From an uncultured Collinsella sp. (GTDB lineage: Bacteria; Actinomycetota; Coriobacteriia; Coriobacteriales; Coriobacteriaceae), in the NCBI GenBank assembly GCA_900546115.1, contig URBQ01000039.1, positions 1 through 20,375 of the forward strand: a stretch of 20,375 bases of DNA, in the 5' to 3' direction. Within the stretch, counting starts at the first letter, position 1. Each line of letters begins with the position of its first letter. The translations under genes and the position numbers were made by a program. This document shows, piece by piece, positions 7,535-14,280 of the stretch. The notes below the pieces were generated by a model, which ran no database searches, was not told where the DNA came from, and worked only from the letters and a program-made list of their open reading frames with translations.

Positions 7535-8560
7535 ATGCGAGAACCCGTGTCCAGTCCGTTTACCAGCTTTTTAGCCCAGCACTTTGACCAGATTAACGAC
7601 TATCTGGCCACGTTCTTTGACGGACAGGCGACTTCCGCCGATATCGAGCGCTACCTGTATACCCCGCTCTCGGCATTTACGGCAAACGCTGGCAAGCGCC
7701 ACCGCCCGCTCATCTGCATGCTCGCCGCCACTGCGGTAGGCGGCAGCTTTGAGAGCGCCCGCAGCGCAGCGGCGGCCATCGAGCACTTTCAGTCGGGCGC
7801 ACTCATCCACGACGACATCGCCGACAACGGGCAGATTCGTCGCGGCAAGCCCTGCATGCACCTTACCGAGGGCACCGGTCTTGCCATCAACTGCGGTGAC
7901 CTGGCGCTCACCATGGTCACCAAGACGGTTCTCGACGACCCCACACTCAACGCAGACGTGAAGCTTCACGTGCTCCACGAGCTTACCGAGATGATCGTCC
8001 GTACCATCGAGGGCCAAGCGCTCGACCTGGGCTGGGTCCGCGACGAGCGCTTTGACATTTCGGTCGACGATTATCTGGACATGGCGACGCACAAGACCGC
8101 GTACTACAGCGGAGCGACGCCGCTTGCCGCCGGAGCCATTATCGGCGGCGGCAGCGAAGAGCAGATTGAGGCACTGCGCGCCTTTGGGCTGCACACGGGC
8201 CTTGCCTTCCAGATTCAAGACGACCTGCTCAACTTGATCGGCACCAAGGAGGCCGCCAACAAGGACTTCCGCACCGATATCACCGAGGGCAAGCGCACCC
8301 TCGTTGCCGTGCATGCCCTGTCAGACGAGCGCTATCACGACGAGATCGAGGCAATCCTTTCCTCGGGCACCGAGGACCCTGCGCAGCTCGCACGCGCCGT
8401 GGAGATCTTCCAGGAGACCGGCTCCATCGATTACGCCCACACCTATGCGCTCGACCTGACCGCTAAGGCCAAGGCCGCTATCGAAGGCGTCGAGCTCGAC
8501 CCGCATGCGTGCGAGCTCTTCCTCTCAATGGCAGATTTCTTTGTGGAGCGTCTTAACTAG
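7535..8560 (+). CDS. Trans-polyprenyl diphosphate synthase (GGPP/long-chain isoprenoid synthase family)
   Basis: This 341-residue cytoplasmic enzyme condenses isopentenyl diphosphate with an allylic diphosphate to make linear isoprenoids, for example for menaquinone side chains. Visible motifs are GKRHRP (53-58), the first aspartate-rich motif DDIAD (93-97) preceded by His92, QALDLGW, and the second motif region QDDLLN (228-233). The C-terminal NKDFRTDITEGKRTL segment is typical of the family. The second motif ends in Asn instead of the usual Asp, which is tolerated in some actinobacterial members. Product chain length cannot be read reliably. The start is uncertain: ATG at 7535 has only a weak AAAGA upstream, and a GTG at 7547 is an alternative. 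It is followed by an apparently separate promoter for the next gene. Confidence 0.92.
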   Translation: MREPVSSPFTSFLAQHFDQINDYLATFFDGQATSADIERYLYTPLSAFTANAGKRHRPLICMLAATAVGGSFESARSAAAAIEHFQSGALIHDDIADNGQIRRGKPCMHLTEGTGLAINCGDLALTMVTKTVLDDPTLNADVKLHVLHELTEMIVRTIEGQALDLGWVRDERFDISVDDYLDMATHKTAYYSGATPLAAGAIIGGGSEEQIEALRAFGLHTGLAFQIQDDLLNLIGTKEAANKDFRTDITEGKRTLVAVHALSDERYHDEIEAILSSGTEDPAQLARAVEIFQETGSIDYAHTYALDLTAKAKAAIEGVELDPHACELFLSMADFFVERLN

Positions 8561-8601
8561 CGGGGGTCATAAAACCTGTGGGCAGCGAGTTTGGGTACAA
8601 G

Positions 8602-8631
8602 TTGCTACACTATTGAGTGCATGTTTATAAA
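8602..8631 (+). promoter_or_regulatory. Promoter of the peptidoglycan-binding protein gene
   Basis: TTGCTA (8602-8607) and TATAAA (8626-8631) are separated by 18 bp and fit a housekeeping sigma-70-type promoter. The predicted transcript would have a leader of about 60 nt before the ATG at 8700. This suggests the gene is transcribed independently of the prenyl synthase. Confidence 0.6.
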
Positions 8632-8699
8632 TTGTCTCGCGTTGTCTATCCGACACACGCTCAAAATAGTACGAATGGTACGCCGAAAGGGGTTCGTTC

Positions 8700-9605
8700 A
8701 TGGAACCTATTACCACAGGCATGCAGGGAGCAGCCGTCGAGGACGTCCAGTCCCGCCTTCTGCAGCTCGGCTATACAATCGATGACGCCGAGGTTGTCGA
8801 CAAGCGCTTTGGCACCACCACCGAGCAGGCCGTCAGCACCTTCAGGCTCGACAGCGGCCTTGCTGCCGGTCATGCCGTCGATATCCCCTGTTGGAGCGCC
8901 CTGGTCGACGCCTCGTATAAGCTGGGCGACCGCACCCTGTATCTTCGCATGCCCAATTTCCATGGCGCCGATGTGCAGGCCCTGCAGCGCGCTCTCAACG
9001 TTTTGGGCTTTGCCTGTGGCGAAGACGACGGCTACTTTGGTCCGCATACCGAGGCCGCCCTGCAGCAGTTCCAGGAAAATGTCGGCCTGTTTGCCGACGG
9101 CATGGCCTTCCAGGACACCTACGCCTACATCAACCGCCTGCACCATGTGTGGGAGGGCAAGCCCTCGGTCACCGAAGCCGAGTCCCGCATCGGTTTTGCT
9201 CGCGCCGCCAACGTGCTCGAGCGCTTCCAGATCGCCGTTATCGGTGAGGACCCCATCGCACGCAGCGTTGCTTCGCGCATGTGGAACATCGCCACGGCAA
9301 CGACCGACAACAGCGGCATGATGCTCTGCGACTCCGAGGTCCCAACCGACGTTGACCTGGTGCTCGAGATCGCAAGCGACGAGCTGCCCGCCGACGCCGC
9401 GCCACGCGCCACGATTGCCCTCGCCGAGTGCCACAACCTGGCCCAGCGCATCCGCACCGCCAATGTCGCCGTGCAGCAGAAGCCGGCTCGCATTCGCATT
9501 GAGCTCACGGGCATGACGCGCTACAACGGCACCTTCACGGCCAGCGACGCGCAGACGCTCGCCGTACGCCTACTCGATGGCGTTTGCGATGCCCTCGCAG
9601 ATTAG
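8700..9605 (+). CDS. Cytoplasmic protein with two peptidoglycan-binding (PG_binding_1) domains, possibly CwlM-like
   Basis: This 301-residue protein starts with two PG_binding_1 repeats. Repeat 1 (about 4-70) carries GMQGAAVEDVQSRLLQLGY and FGTTTEQAVSTF. Repeat 2 (about 80-150) carries GADVQALQRALNVLGF and FGPHTEAALQQFQ. The remaining 145 residues match no domain I can name firmly, but their end (IRIELTGMTRYNGTF ... LAVRLLDGVCDAL) resembles the end of amidase_3 domains. No DPGHGG-type zinc motif is present. No signal peptide or membrane helix precedes the repeats, so it is probably cytoplasmic. Mycobacterial CwlM, a cytoplasmic regulator of peptidoglycan synthesis, has the same layout. The ATG at 8700 follows AAAGGGG at about 8 nt. 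The domain call is firm; the CwlM analogy is speculative. Confidence 0.85.
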   Translation: MEPITTGMQGAAVEDVQSRLLQLGYTIDDAEVVDKRFGTTTEQAVSTFRLDSGLAAGHAVDIPCWSALVDASYKLGDRTLYLRMPNFHGADVQALQRALNVLGFACGEDDGYFGPHTEAALQQFQENVGLFADGMAFQDTYAYINRLHHVWEGKPSVTEAESRIGFARAANVLERFQIAVIGEDPIARSVASRMWNIATATTDNSGMMLCDSEVPTDVDLVLEIASDELPADAAPRATIALAECHNLAQRIRTANVAVQQKPARIRIELTGMTRYNGTFTASDAQTLAVRLLDGVCDALAD

Positions 9606-9612
9606 GTAAACT
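9584..9612 (+). promoter_or_regulatory. Promoter of tRNA-Gln
   Basis: TTGCGA (9584-9589) and TAAACT (9607-9612) are spaced by 17 bp. The -35 box lies inside the last codons of the preceding gene. Transcription would start near 9619, about 25 nt ahead of the mature tRNA. Confidence 0.6.
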
Positions 9613-9643
9613 AGACGAGTTGCTTTTGGGCAACACCACACAT

Positions 9644-9718
9644 TGGGACGTAGTTCAACGGTAGAACTCCGGTTTTTGGTGCCGGCTGTTGGGGGTTCGA
9701 ATCCCTCCGTCCCAGCCA
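9644..9718 (+). tRNA. tRNA-Gln (anticodon UUG)
   Basis: The sequence folds as a 75-nt cloverleaf with an encoded CCA (9716-9718). The acceptor stem TGGGACG (9644-9650) pairs fully with CGTCCCA (9708-9714), with discriminator G9715. The anticodon stem (9669-9673 with 9681-9685) closes the loop TTTTGGT, giving anticodon TTG at 9676-9678. The T-arm is GGGGG-TTCGAAT-CCCTC. The gene is single, with its own promoter and terminator. A copy of its 3' end recurs about 190 bp downstream. Confidence 0.97.
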
Positions 9719-9727
9719 TTAAAACTG

Positions 9728-9764
9728 AGCGCCCTAAGCCCATAACGGCCCAGGGCGCTTTCTT
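9728..9764 (+). terminator. Intrinsic terminator of tRNA-Gln
   Basis: The arms AGCGCCCT (9728-9735) and AGGGCGCT (9752-9759) form an 8-bp stem with a 16-nt loop. A T-rich tail, TTCTT, follows. It begins nine bases after the tRNA CCA end. Confidence 0.8.
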
Positions 9765-9768
9765 GTGG

Positions 9769-9890
9769 GCAAGCGGAGGAATTCGAGCCCGCAAGGGTGC
9801 GGAGCTGAGGAAACGCGAAGCGTTTTCCAGCGCAGCACGCAAGGAGCGAAGCGACGCAGCGGGGCGCGGCCGCCGACCAGGCGGACGCGG
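9769..9890 (+). repeat. Direct repeat unit A beside tRNA-Gln
   Basis: This 122-bp unit begins AAGCGGAGGAATTCGAGCCC. It ends in a 32-base block (9844-9875) that is identical to 9979-10010 in unit B. Compared with unit B it carries about 45 extra bases in the middle, including the hairpin GAAACGC-GAA-GCGTTTTC. The head is the reverse complement of a tRNA T-arm and acceptor 3' side (GGTTCGAATCC-like). It may be a REP-like or tRNA-derived element. Confidence 0.7.
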
Positions 9891-9905
9891 AATCCCTCCG
9901 TCCCA
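9890..9905 (+). repeat. Duplicate of the tRNA-Gln 3' end
   Basis: Sixteen bases, GAATCCCTCCGTCCCA, exactly repeat positions 9699-9714 of tRNA-Gln, in the same orientation. The copy is followed by CACCAGCCA rather than GCCA. A direct repeat of a tRNA 3' end is what an integrated element's attachment site looks like, but the enclosed 190 bp contain no integrase. Confidence 0.6.
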
Positions 9906-9950
9906 CACCAGCCAAGAGCCCCTCACGTCAAGCAAATCGAGCCAACGCCG

Positions 9951-10022
9951 CCAAGCGGAGGGATTCGAACCCGCAAGGGAGCGAAGCGACGCAGCGGGGC
10001 GCGGCCGCCGCAGGCAGACGCG
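9951..10022 (+). repeat. Direct repeat unit B beside tRNA-Gln
   Basis: This is a 72-bp shorter version of unit A. It has the head AAGCGGAGGGATTCGAACCC and the identical 32-base GC-rich block (9979-10010), then ACGCGG. GGATTCGAACCCGC is the reverse complement of a tRNA T-arm. Only two copies are in this window; more copies elsewhere in the genome would be expected if it is a dispersed element. Confidence 0.7.
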
Positions 10023-10083
10023 GTGCCGGCACCTGGGGGCGCTCCTAAGTGCCGGCATTATAGGAACGTCCCCAAGTGCCGGC
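10023..10083. repeat. GTGCCGGC palindromic repeat element
   Basis: GTGCCGGC occurs three times (10023-10030, 10049-10056, 10076-10083) at 26-27 bp spacing. The first copy extends to the perfect palindrome GTGCCGGCAC. The spacers CCTGGGGGCGCTCCTA and TAGGAACGTCCCCAAG are imperfect reverse complements, so the whole element can fold into one long hairpin. It resembles REP/RAYT-associated palindromes, but no transposase is present here. Confidence 0.65.
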
Positions 10084-10117
10084 TCGGGACTATTTTCGAG
10101 GACCCTCCGAAGGACTG

Positions 10118-10345
10118 TGGCCAAAAAACGGCAAATATGAGTACTGTTACCGTTGTAGCTACATTATTTTCGTTAATAAAAGAAGATCTTAATGAGATTT
10201 ATTCGCATCAAGGTCTTCCTTTAATGAACACTTGAGGAGATACGGCAGCTTATCTGCTCGATCGACACGTCAAATCACCTTAAATGTGGTCAAAATTACT
10301 GCTACTAAAAGAGTATCAGTACTCATATTTGATGTTTTTTGACCA
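10118..10345. repeat. Inverted pair of 33-nt AT-rich repeats (MITE-like)
   Basis: Positions 10118-10150 and the reverse complement of 10313-10345 agree at 29 of 33 bases, sharing the core CAAATATGAGTACTG. Weaker similarity continues inward for about 30 more bases. The right copy is itself a 59-bp palindromic unit with ends TGGTCAAAA (10287-10295) and TTTTGACCA (10337-10345). No transposase frame lies between the copies. It could be a non-autonomous element or two copies of a regulatory repeat. Confidence 0.65.
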
Positions 10346-10348
10346 GCA

Positions 10349-10418
10349 GGTCTCCCCGCCTTAGCAAATCTAAGGCAAAACGGGCTCCAGACCGCTGAAT
10401 CGTGCCGCATATGGCACG
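10349..10418 (-). other. Structured stretch downstream of argD, possible terminator or small RNA
   Basis: Two stems can be drawn. One is an extended fold with GGTCT (10349-10353) pairing AGACC (10389-10393) around the 7-bp stem GCCTTAG/CTAAGGC (10358-10376). The other is the 6-bp stem CGTGCC/GGCACG (10401-10418). They lie 45-115 nt past the argD stop on the transcribed strand. No clear T-run follows either stem, so a simple terminator is not proven. I do not recognise an RNA family. Confidence 0.4.
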
Positions 10419-10461
10419 TCCACAGTCCGGAACCCGGTTCAAATTGAGTTATTGCGCCGCG

Positions 10462-11745
10462 TTAGCCCAAGACACCCGACAGAATCTCGATCAGACTGTC
10501 CACGTCGGATTCCTCGCAGACGAGCGGCGGCAGGAAACGCAGCGTATGGGCACCCGTAGCGTTAATCACGGCACCGGCGGCCAGCGCGCGGGCAACAATA
10601 TCATGCGCGTCGCCCGCGGCATCATCCAAATCACAGCCGAGCATCAAGCCGCGGCCACGCACCTCGGTCACGTTCGGCAGCTTGGCGAGCTTTGCCTCCA
10701 TATAGGCGCCTACCTTGGCAGCATGGTCGGCATAATCGCCGCGCACGAGCGCGGAGAGCGTCGCGGCGCACGCCGCGACAGCCAAGCAGCTACCGCCAAA
10801 GGTCGAGCCGTGGTCGCCCGGCTTAAACACGTCGGCAATCTCCTTCTTTGCTACGACGGCACCCATGGGCACGCCATCGGCAATGCCCTTGGCAAGGCTC
10901 ATGATGTCGGGTTCCACGCCATAGGTTTGGAATGCAAACGGCTTGCCGGAGCGGAAGATGCCGCACTGGACCTCGTCGGCTATAAGCACGGCGCCCACTT
11001 CGTGTGCCAGGTCGCGCGCTGCCGCCATAAACTCCTCGGTCATGGGGTGCACGCCACTCTCACCCTGGATCGGCTCGAGCATCACGGCACAAATTTCGCT
11101 CCCCAGCTGCTTAAAGATCGCACGCAGTTCATTGATATCGTTGGGCGTACAGGCCACAAAGCCACCCGGCAGCGGGCGGAAACTATCCTGCAGCCAATCC
11201 TGCATGGTGGCGGCAATGGTCTCGAGCGTACGGCCGTGGAAGCCGCCGCGCATGCACACGATAGTGTTGCCGCCGTTACCGGCACGCTTGGCGTACAGGC
11301 GCGCGAGCTTCATCGAGCCCTCGTTGGCCTCGGCGCCGGAGTTGGCAAAGAAGGTCTCCCAAACCTGCTCATCCGCAGTCGGGGCACCAAGAGCAGCTGC
11401 CGTGGTCTCATCGCCGGCGGCAATGGCATCGGCAAGCACGCGTGCACCATCTAAGTCGTCGTTGGCAAGCTTGGACAGCAGCGCCGCGACCTGTCCACGC
11501 TGCTCGATGTAGAAGTAATTGGAGACATGCATGAGCTTTTTGGTCTGTGCCTCGAGCGCCGAGAGCACAGCCGGGTCGCCATGACCTAGGCTGCACACGC
11601 CGATGCCGGCAAGAAAGTCGAGGTACTCACGACCATCGTCGCCGGTGAGCTTCATGCCGTGACCCTCGACAAACTCGACCGGAGAGCGGCCAAAGGTATG
11701 CATAACGTAATGGGATTCAAGCGATTGCTGAGCTGCAAGTGACAT
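10462..11745 (-). CDS. argD: Acetylornithine aminotransferase
   Basis: This 427-residue PLP enzyme converts N-acetylglutamate semialdehyde and glutamate to N-acetylornithine and 2-oxoglutarate, the fourth step of arginine synthesis. Signatures of class-III aminotransferases are clear: FFANSGAEANE (132-142), GGFHGRT (167-173), the cofactor aspartate in ADEVQ (Asp257) and the Schiff-base lysine in SLAKGIADG (Lys286). Compared with typical ArgD (about 390-400 residues) it carries an acidic, alanine-rich insertion at about residues 96-128, before FFANSG. The ATG at 11745 follows GAAAGG at about 6 nt. It is the last gene of argCJBD, 69 bp after argB. Confidence 0.97.
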   Translation of the reverse strand: MSLAAQQSLESHYVMHTFGRSPVEFVEGHGMKLTGDDGREYLDFLAGIGVCSLGHGDPAVLSALEAQTKKLMHVSNYFYIEQRGQVAALLSKLANDDLDGARVLADAIAAGDETTAAALGAPTADEQVWETFFANSGAEANEGSMKLARLYAKRAGNGGNTIVCMRGGFHGRTLETIAATMQDWLQDSFRPLPGGFVACTPNDINELRAIFKQLGSEICAVMLEPIQGESGVHPMTEEFMAAARDLAHEVGAVLIADEVQCGIFRSGKPFAFQTYGVEPDIMSLAKGIADGVPMGAVVAKKEIADVFKPGDHGSTFGGSCLAVAACAATLSALVRGDYADHAAKVGAYMEAKLAKLPNVTEVRGRGLMLGCDLDDAAGDAHDIVARALAAGAVINATGAHTLRFLPPLVCEESDVDSLIEILSGVLG

Positions 11746-11814
11746 GGGATGCCTTTCGTTGAGCGCCGGACGGCGCAGGCCTATGGGTGCAGAAATGGGG
11801 CGGCTGCGGGTCAG

Positions 11815-12795
11815 TTAGACCGTCTGAAGCTTCTCGACCTCGTCGAGGTTCTCGGTCAGACGCGCAGCAAACGTCGAAAGCGGATGCGGATGCGTATCGA
11901 ACTCGTAAGCCGTCTCGGTGGAATGGATCACGGTGCCGACGCCGGCATCGGTCAGCAGCTCCAGCAGCAGCGAATGCGGCGTGGTGCCGTTGATGATGTG
12001 AGCGCGAAATACGCCGCCGGCAAGCGCATCGACGGCCGCGCGCAGCTTGGGAATCATGCCCTTATCGACCTCGCCGCCGTAGAGCATTTCGTTAACCTCG
12101 TCGAGTGTTAGGTTGGAGATGAGTGAGTCTTTATCGCTAAAGTCCTTGTACAGGCCGTCGACGTCGGTCAAAAAGATCGCCTTGTGCGCGTGGAGCGCTG
12201 CCGCAACGGCACCGGCGGCGGTATCGGCGTTGATGTTGAAGAAGCCGCCGTCCTCCCCCGCCGCGACGGTAGCGATAACGGGGATGTACTCGCTATCGAG
12301 TAAGCGCTCGATATAGTCGGTGTTAACGTGCGTCACTTTGCCCACGCGACCGAGCTCGGGGTCGAGCGGCTCGGCGATGAGCGTGCCAGCATCGCTGCCC
12401 GACACGCCCACGGCCAGGTTGCCGTGGTGGTTGATGGCGGCAACCAGCTCCTGGTTAACCTTGCCGCCCAGCACCTCGCGCACGATATCCATAGTCGCCG
12501 GCGTGGTCACGCGCTGGCCGTTCTTAAACTCGACGGGGATGTCGTAGTGGCTCAGCGCCTCGTTGATGGCCTTGCCGCCACCGTGCACGATAACAGGGCG
12601 CATGCCGATGATCTTGAGCAGCACGATGTCGCTCATCACGTCGCGGCGCAGCTGCTCATCTACCATGGCGGCTCCGCCATATTTGATAACAACCGTCTTA
12701 CCGGTCAGGTTCTTAATCCACGGCAGCGCTTCGAACAGCAGCTGCGCGGTTGCTTCGTTGGATTCGTTCGAACGACAATCGCGTGCGAATTTCAT
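11815..12795 (-). CDS. argB: Acetylglutamate kinase
   Basis: This 326-residue amino-acid kinase phosphorylates N-acetylglutamate with ATP, the second step of the pathway. Motifs are KYGGAAM (Lys38), VIVHGGGKAI (HGGG at 71-74), the substrate segment FKNGQRVT, NINADTAAGAVA and FLTDVDGLY. An N-terminal helix precedes KYGG, and near the end is TPHSLLLELLTDAGVGTVI. Both are features of arginine-feedback-sensitive hexameric kinases, so feedback inhibition is likely but inferred. About 30 residues after GTVI (ending EKLQTV) extend past the usual C-terminus. The ATG at 12795 is chosen because GAGG lies 6 nt upstream; an in-frame ATG 60 bases earlier has no ribosome site. Confidence 0.97.
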   Translation of the reverse strand: MKFARDCRSNESNEATAQLLFEALPWIKNLTGKTVVIKYGGAAMVDEQLRRDVMSDIVLLKIIGMRPVIVHGGGKAINEALSHYDIPVEFKNGQRVTTPATMDIVREVLGGKVNQELVAAINHHGNLAVGVSGSDAGTLIAEPLDPELGRVGKVTHVNTDYIERLLDSEYIPVIATVAAGEDGGFFNINADTAAGAVAAALHAHKAIFLTDVDGLYKDFSDKDSLISNLTLDEVNEMLYGGEVDKGMIPKLRAAVDALAGGVFRAHIINGTTPHSLLLELLTDAGVGTVIHSTETAYEFDTHPHPLSTFAARLTENLDEVEKLQTV

Positions 12796-12876
12796 AATCT
12801 GCCTCGTCTTTCGTATCGTTATCGCGCCGTGCTCCGCTGTCCGCAATCGCGGCAAGATGCGCAGCGTGCCTGGAAT

Positions 12877-14145
12877 CTAGGAACGGTAGTCGCCGTTAAT
12901 GGAGATGTACTCATGCGTGAGGTCGCAGGTCCACACGGTCGTTGCCGCGTCGCCTGCGCCCAGGTCGGCCGAGATCACGATCTCGGGCGCCTCGAAACGT
13001 CGTAGAGCCTCGTCCTCGTCAAAGGGAACAGTCAGACCATCGCGACAGACAGGCATGCCCATCATGTCGATGGAAACGTCTTCCTGATTAAACTTCACGC
13101 CGCACTTGCCAAGCGCCATAGCAACGCGGCCCCAGTTGCAGTCGTGGCCGGCGATGCAGGTCTTAACGAGCGGCGAGTTAGCAACGGCACGGGCGGCGAT
13201 ATCGGCCTCCTCGTCGTTGGCGGCGCCGGTAACGTTGACCGTAACAAGCTTGGATGCGCCCTCACCATCGGCGGCGATATTGCGCGCCAGGCTCTCGCAC
13301 GCCTCGTGCACGGCAAATGCCAACTCGTCAAAGGCATCGGAGCCCTCGACGATAGGCTCGGCATCTGCGGCAGCGGCGCCGGAGGCAAGCATGATGCAGG
13401 TGTCGTTGGTCGAGGTGTCGGAATCGACCGTTACCTTGTTAAAGGTCTGCTTGACGGTCGAGAGCAGCAGGGCATGAAGTGCCGCAGGCTCGACGGGGGC
13501 ATCGGTGGTGATAACTGCGATCATGGTGGCCATGTTGGGCATGATCATGCCCGAGCCCTTGCACATTCCGCCTACCGTATAGACATTGCCCGCATGACCC
13601 GCAGCCTCACTGACGTAGGATACGGCGTACTCCTTGGAGTGCGTGTCGGTCGTCATGATGGCGCGAGCGGCATCGGCGCCACCGTGGGCGGAGAGCGCCT
13701 CGTAGGCAGCAGGAATGGCGGTCTCAAACGTGTCGATCGGCAGAATCTGGCCAATCACGCCCGTGGAGGCGACTAGGATCTGCTGGGGTTCGCAGCCGAT
13801 GACCTGCGATGCGATGCCGCACGTCTCGCGCGCGCATGCAAGGCCGGTCTCACCCGTGGCGGCGTTGGCATTGCCAGAGTTGACCGAAATGCCGGCGATG
13901 ATACCGTACCCCTTGTCGGCACCGCCCAGGTTGGCACGGCTCACCTGCACGGGCGCCGCGCAAAAGCGATTGGTGGTAAACACGCCGGCACCGGGACAGG
14001 GTTTATCGGGCACGACGAGCGCGTAATCCAGACGCTCGGGGTTCTTGCGGAACCCAGCGTGGATGCCTGCAGCTTTAAAACCAGCCGCAGCCGTAACGCC
14101 ACCCTCGACGGCGCGAATCTTGATATCAAACAGCTCGGTATCCAT
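12877..14145 (-). CDS. argJ: Bifunctional ornithine acetyltransferase / N-acetylglutamate synthase
   Basis: This 422-residue enzyme transfers the acetyl group from N-acetylornithine to glutamate, closing the acetyl cycle. Bifunctional members also make N-acetylglutamate from acetyl-CoA. The autocleavage motif is KGSGMIMPNMATM with nucleophile Thr207, which splits the precursor into alpha and beta chains. The ATTG-like region (STGVIGQILP), the oxyanion threonines and the C-terminal THEYISINGDYRS are all present. No argA is in the window. The ATG at 14145 is preceded by AAGGAG at an unusually long 11 nt. It lies 135 bp after argC and 81 bp before argB on the same strand. Confidence 0.97.
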   Translation of the reverse strand: MDTELFDIKIRAVEGGVTAAAGFKAAGIHAGFRKNPERLDYALVVPDKPCPGAGVFTTNRFCAAPVQVSRANLGGADKGYGIIAGISVNSGNANAATGETGLACARETCGIASQVIGCEPQQILVASTGVIGQILPIDTFETAIPAAYEALSAHGGADAARAIMTTDTHSKEYAVSYVSEAAGHAGNVYTVGGMCKGSGMIMPNMATMIAVITTDAPVEPAALHALLLSTVKQTFNKVTVDSDTSTNDTCIMLASGAAAADAEPIVEGSDAFDELAFAVHEACESLARNIAADGEGASKLVTVNVTGAANDEEADIAARAVANSPLVKTCIAGHDCNWGRVAMALGKCGVKFNQEDVSIDMMGMPVCRDGLTVPFDEDEALRRFEAPEIVISADLGAGDAATTVWTCDLTHEYISINGDYRS

Positions 14146-14280
14146 CGTCTTTATGACTCCTTATGTCAAACAAAAAAACGGACATCGGTTGGTGCGCCAT
14201 GCCAGTCGTGATCATGAGACCAGCTTAAGAGTGGCGCCCCATTCGATGCCCGACTACCAAATCGTTAACAATCGAATGTG

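Larger units (their letters stand above)
9719..10461. other. 743-bp repeat-rich intergenic region without a credible gene
   Basis: Between tRNA-Gln and the end of argD there is no reading frame with a ribosome site and a recognisable product. The open frames that cross it owe their length to GC-rich repeats. It holds the tRNA terminator, two direct repeats, a duplicated tRNA 3' end, a GTGCCGGC palindromic element, an inverted pair of AT-rich sequences and a structured stretch beside argD. The abrupt change from GC-rich (to about 10090) to AT-rich (10120-10345) suggests several elements inserted next to one another. Confidence 0.75.

Noticed and set aside
9769..10083. Possible CRISPR array
   Set aside because: The repeats are only two or three, of unequal length and irregular spacing, without unique spacers of constant size and without cas genes.
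9570..10235. Several overlapping open frames on both strands (up to about 185 codons) across the tRNA and the repeats
   Set aside because: They run through the tRNA and through palindromic repeats, lack ribosome sites, have low-complexity Arg/Pro/Gly-rich translations, and include the kind of tRNA-derived peptide often misannotated as protein.
12796..12855. Upstream in-frame ATG for argB
   Set aside because: It would add 20 residues without homology and has no ribosome site; the ATG at 12795 has GAGG at proper spacing.
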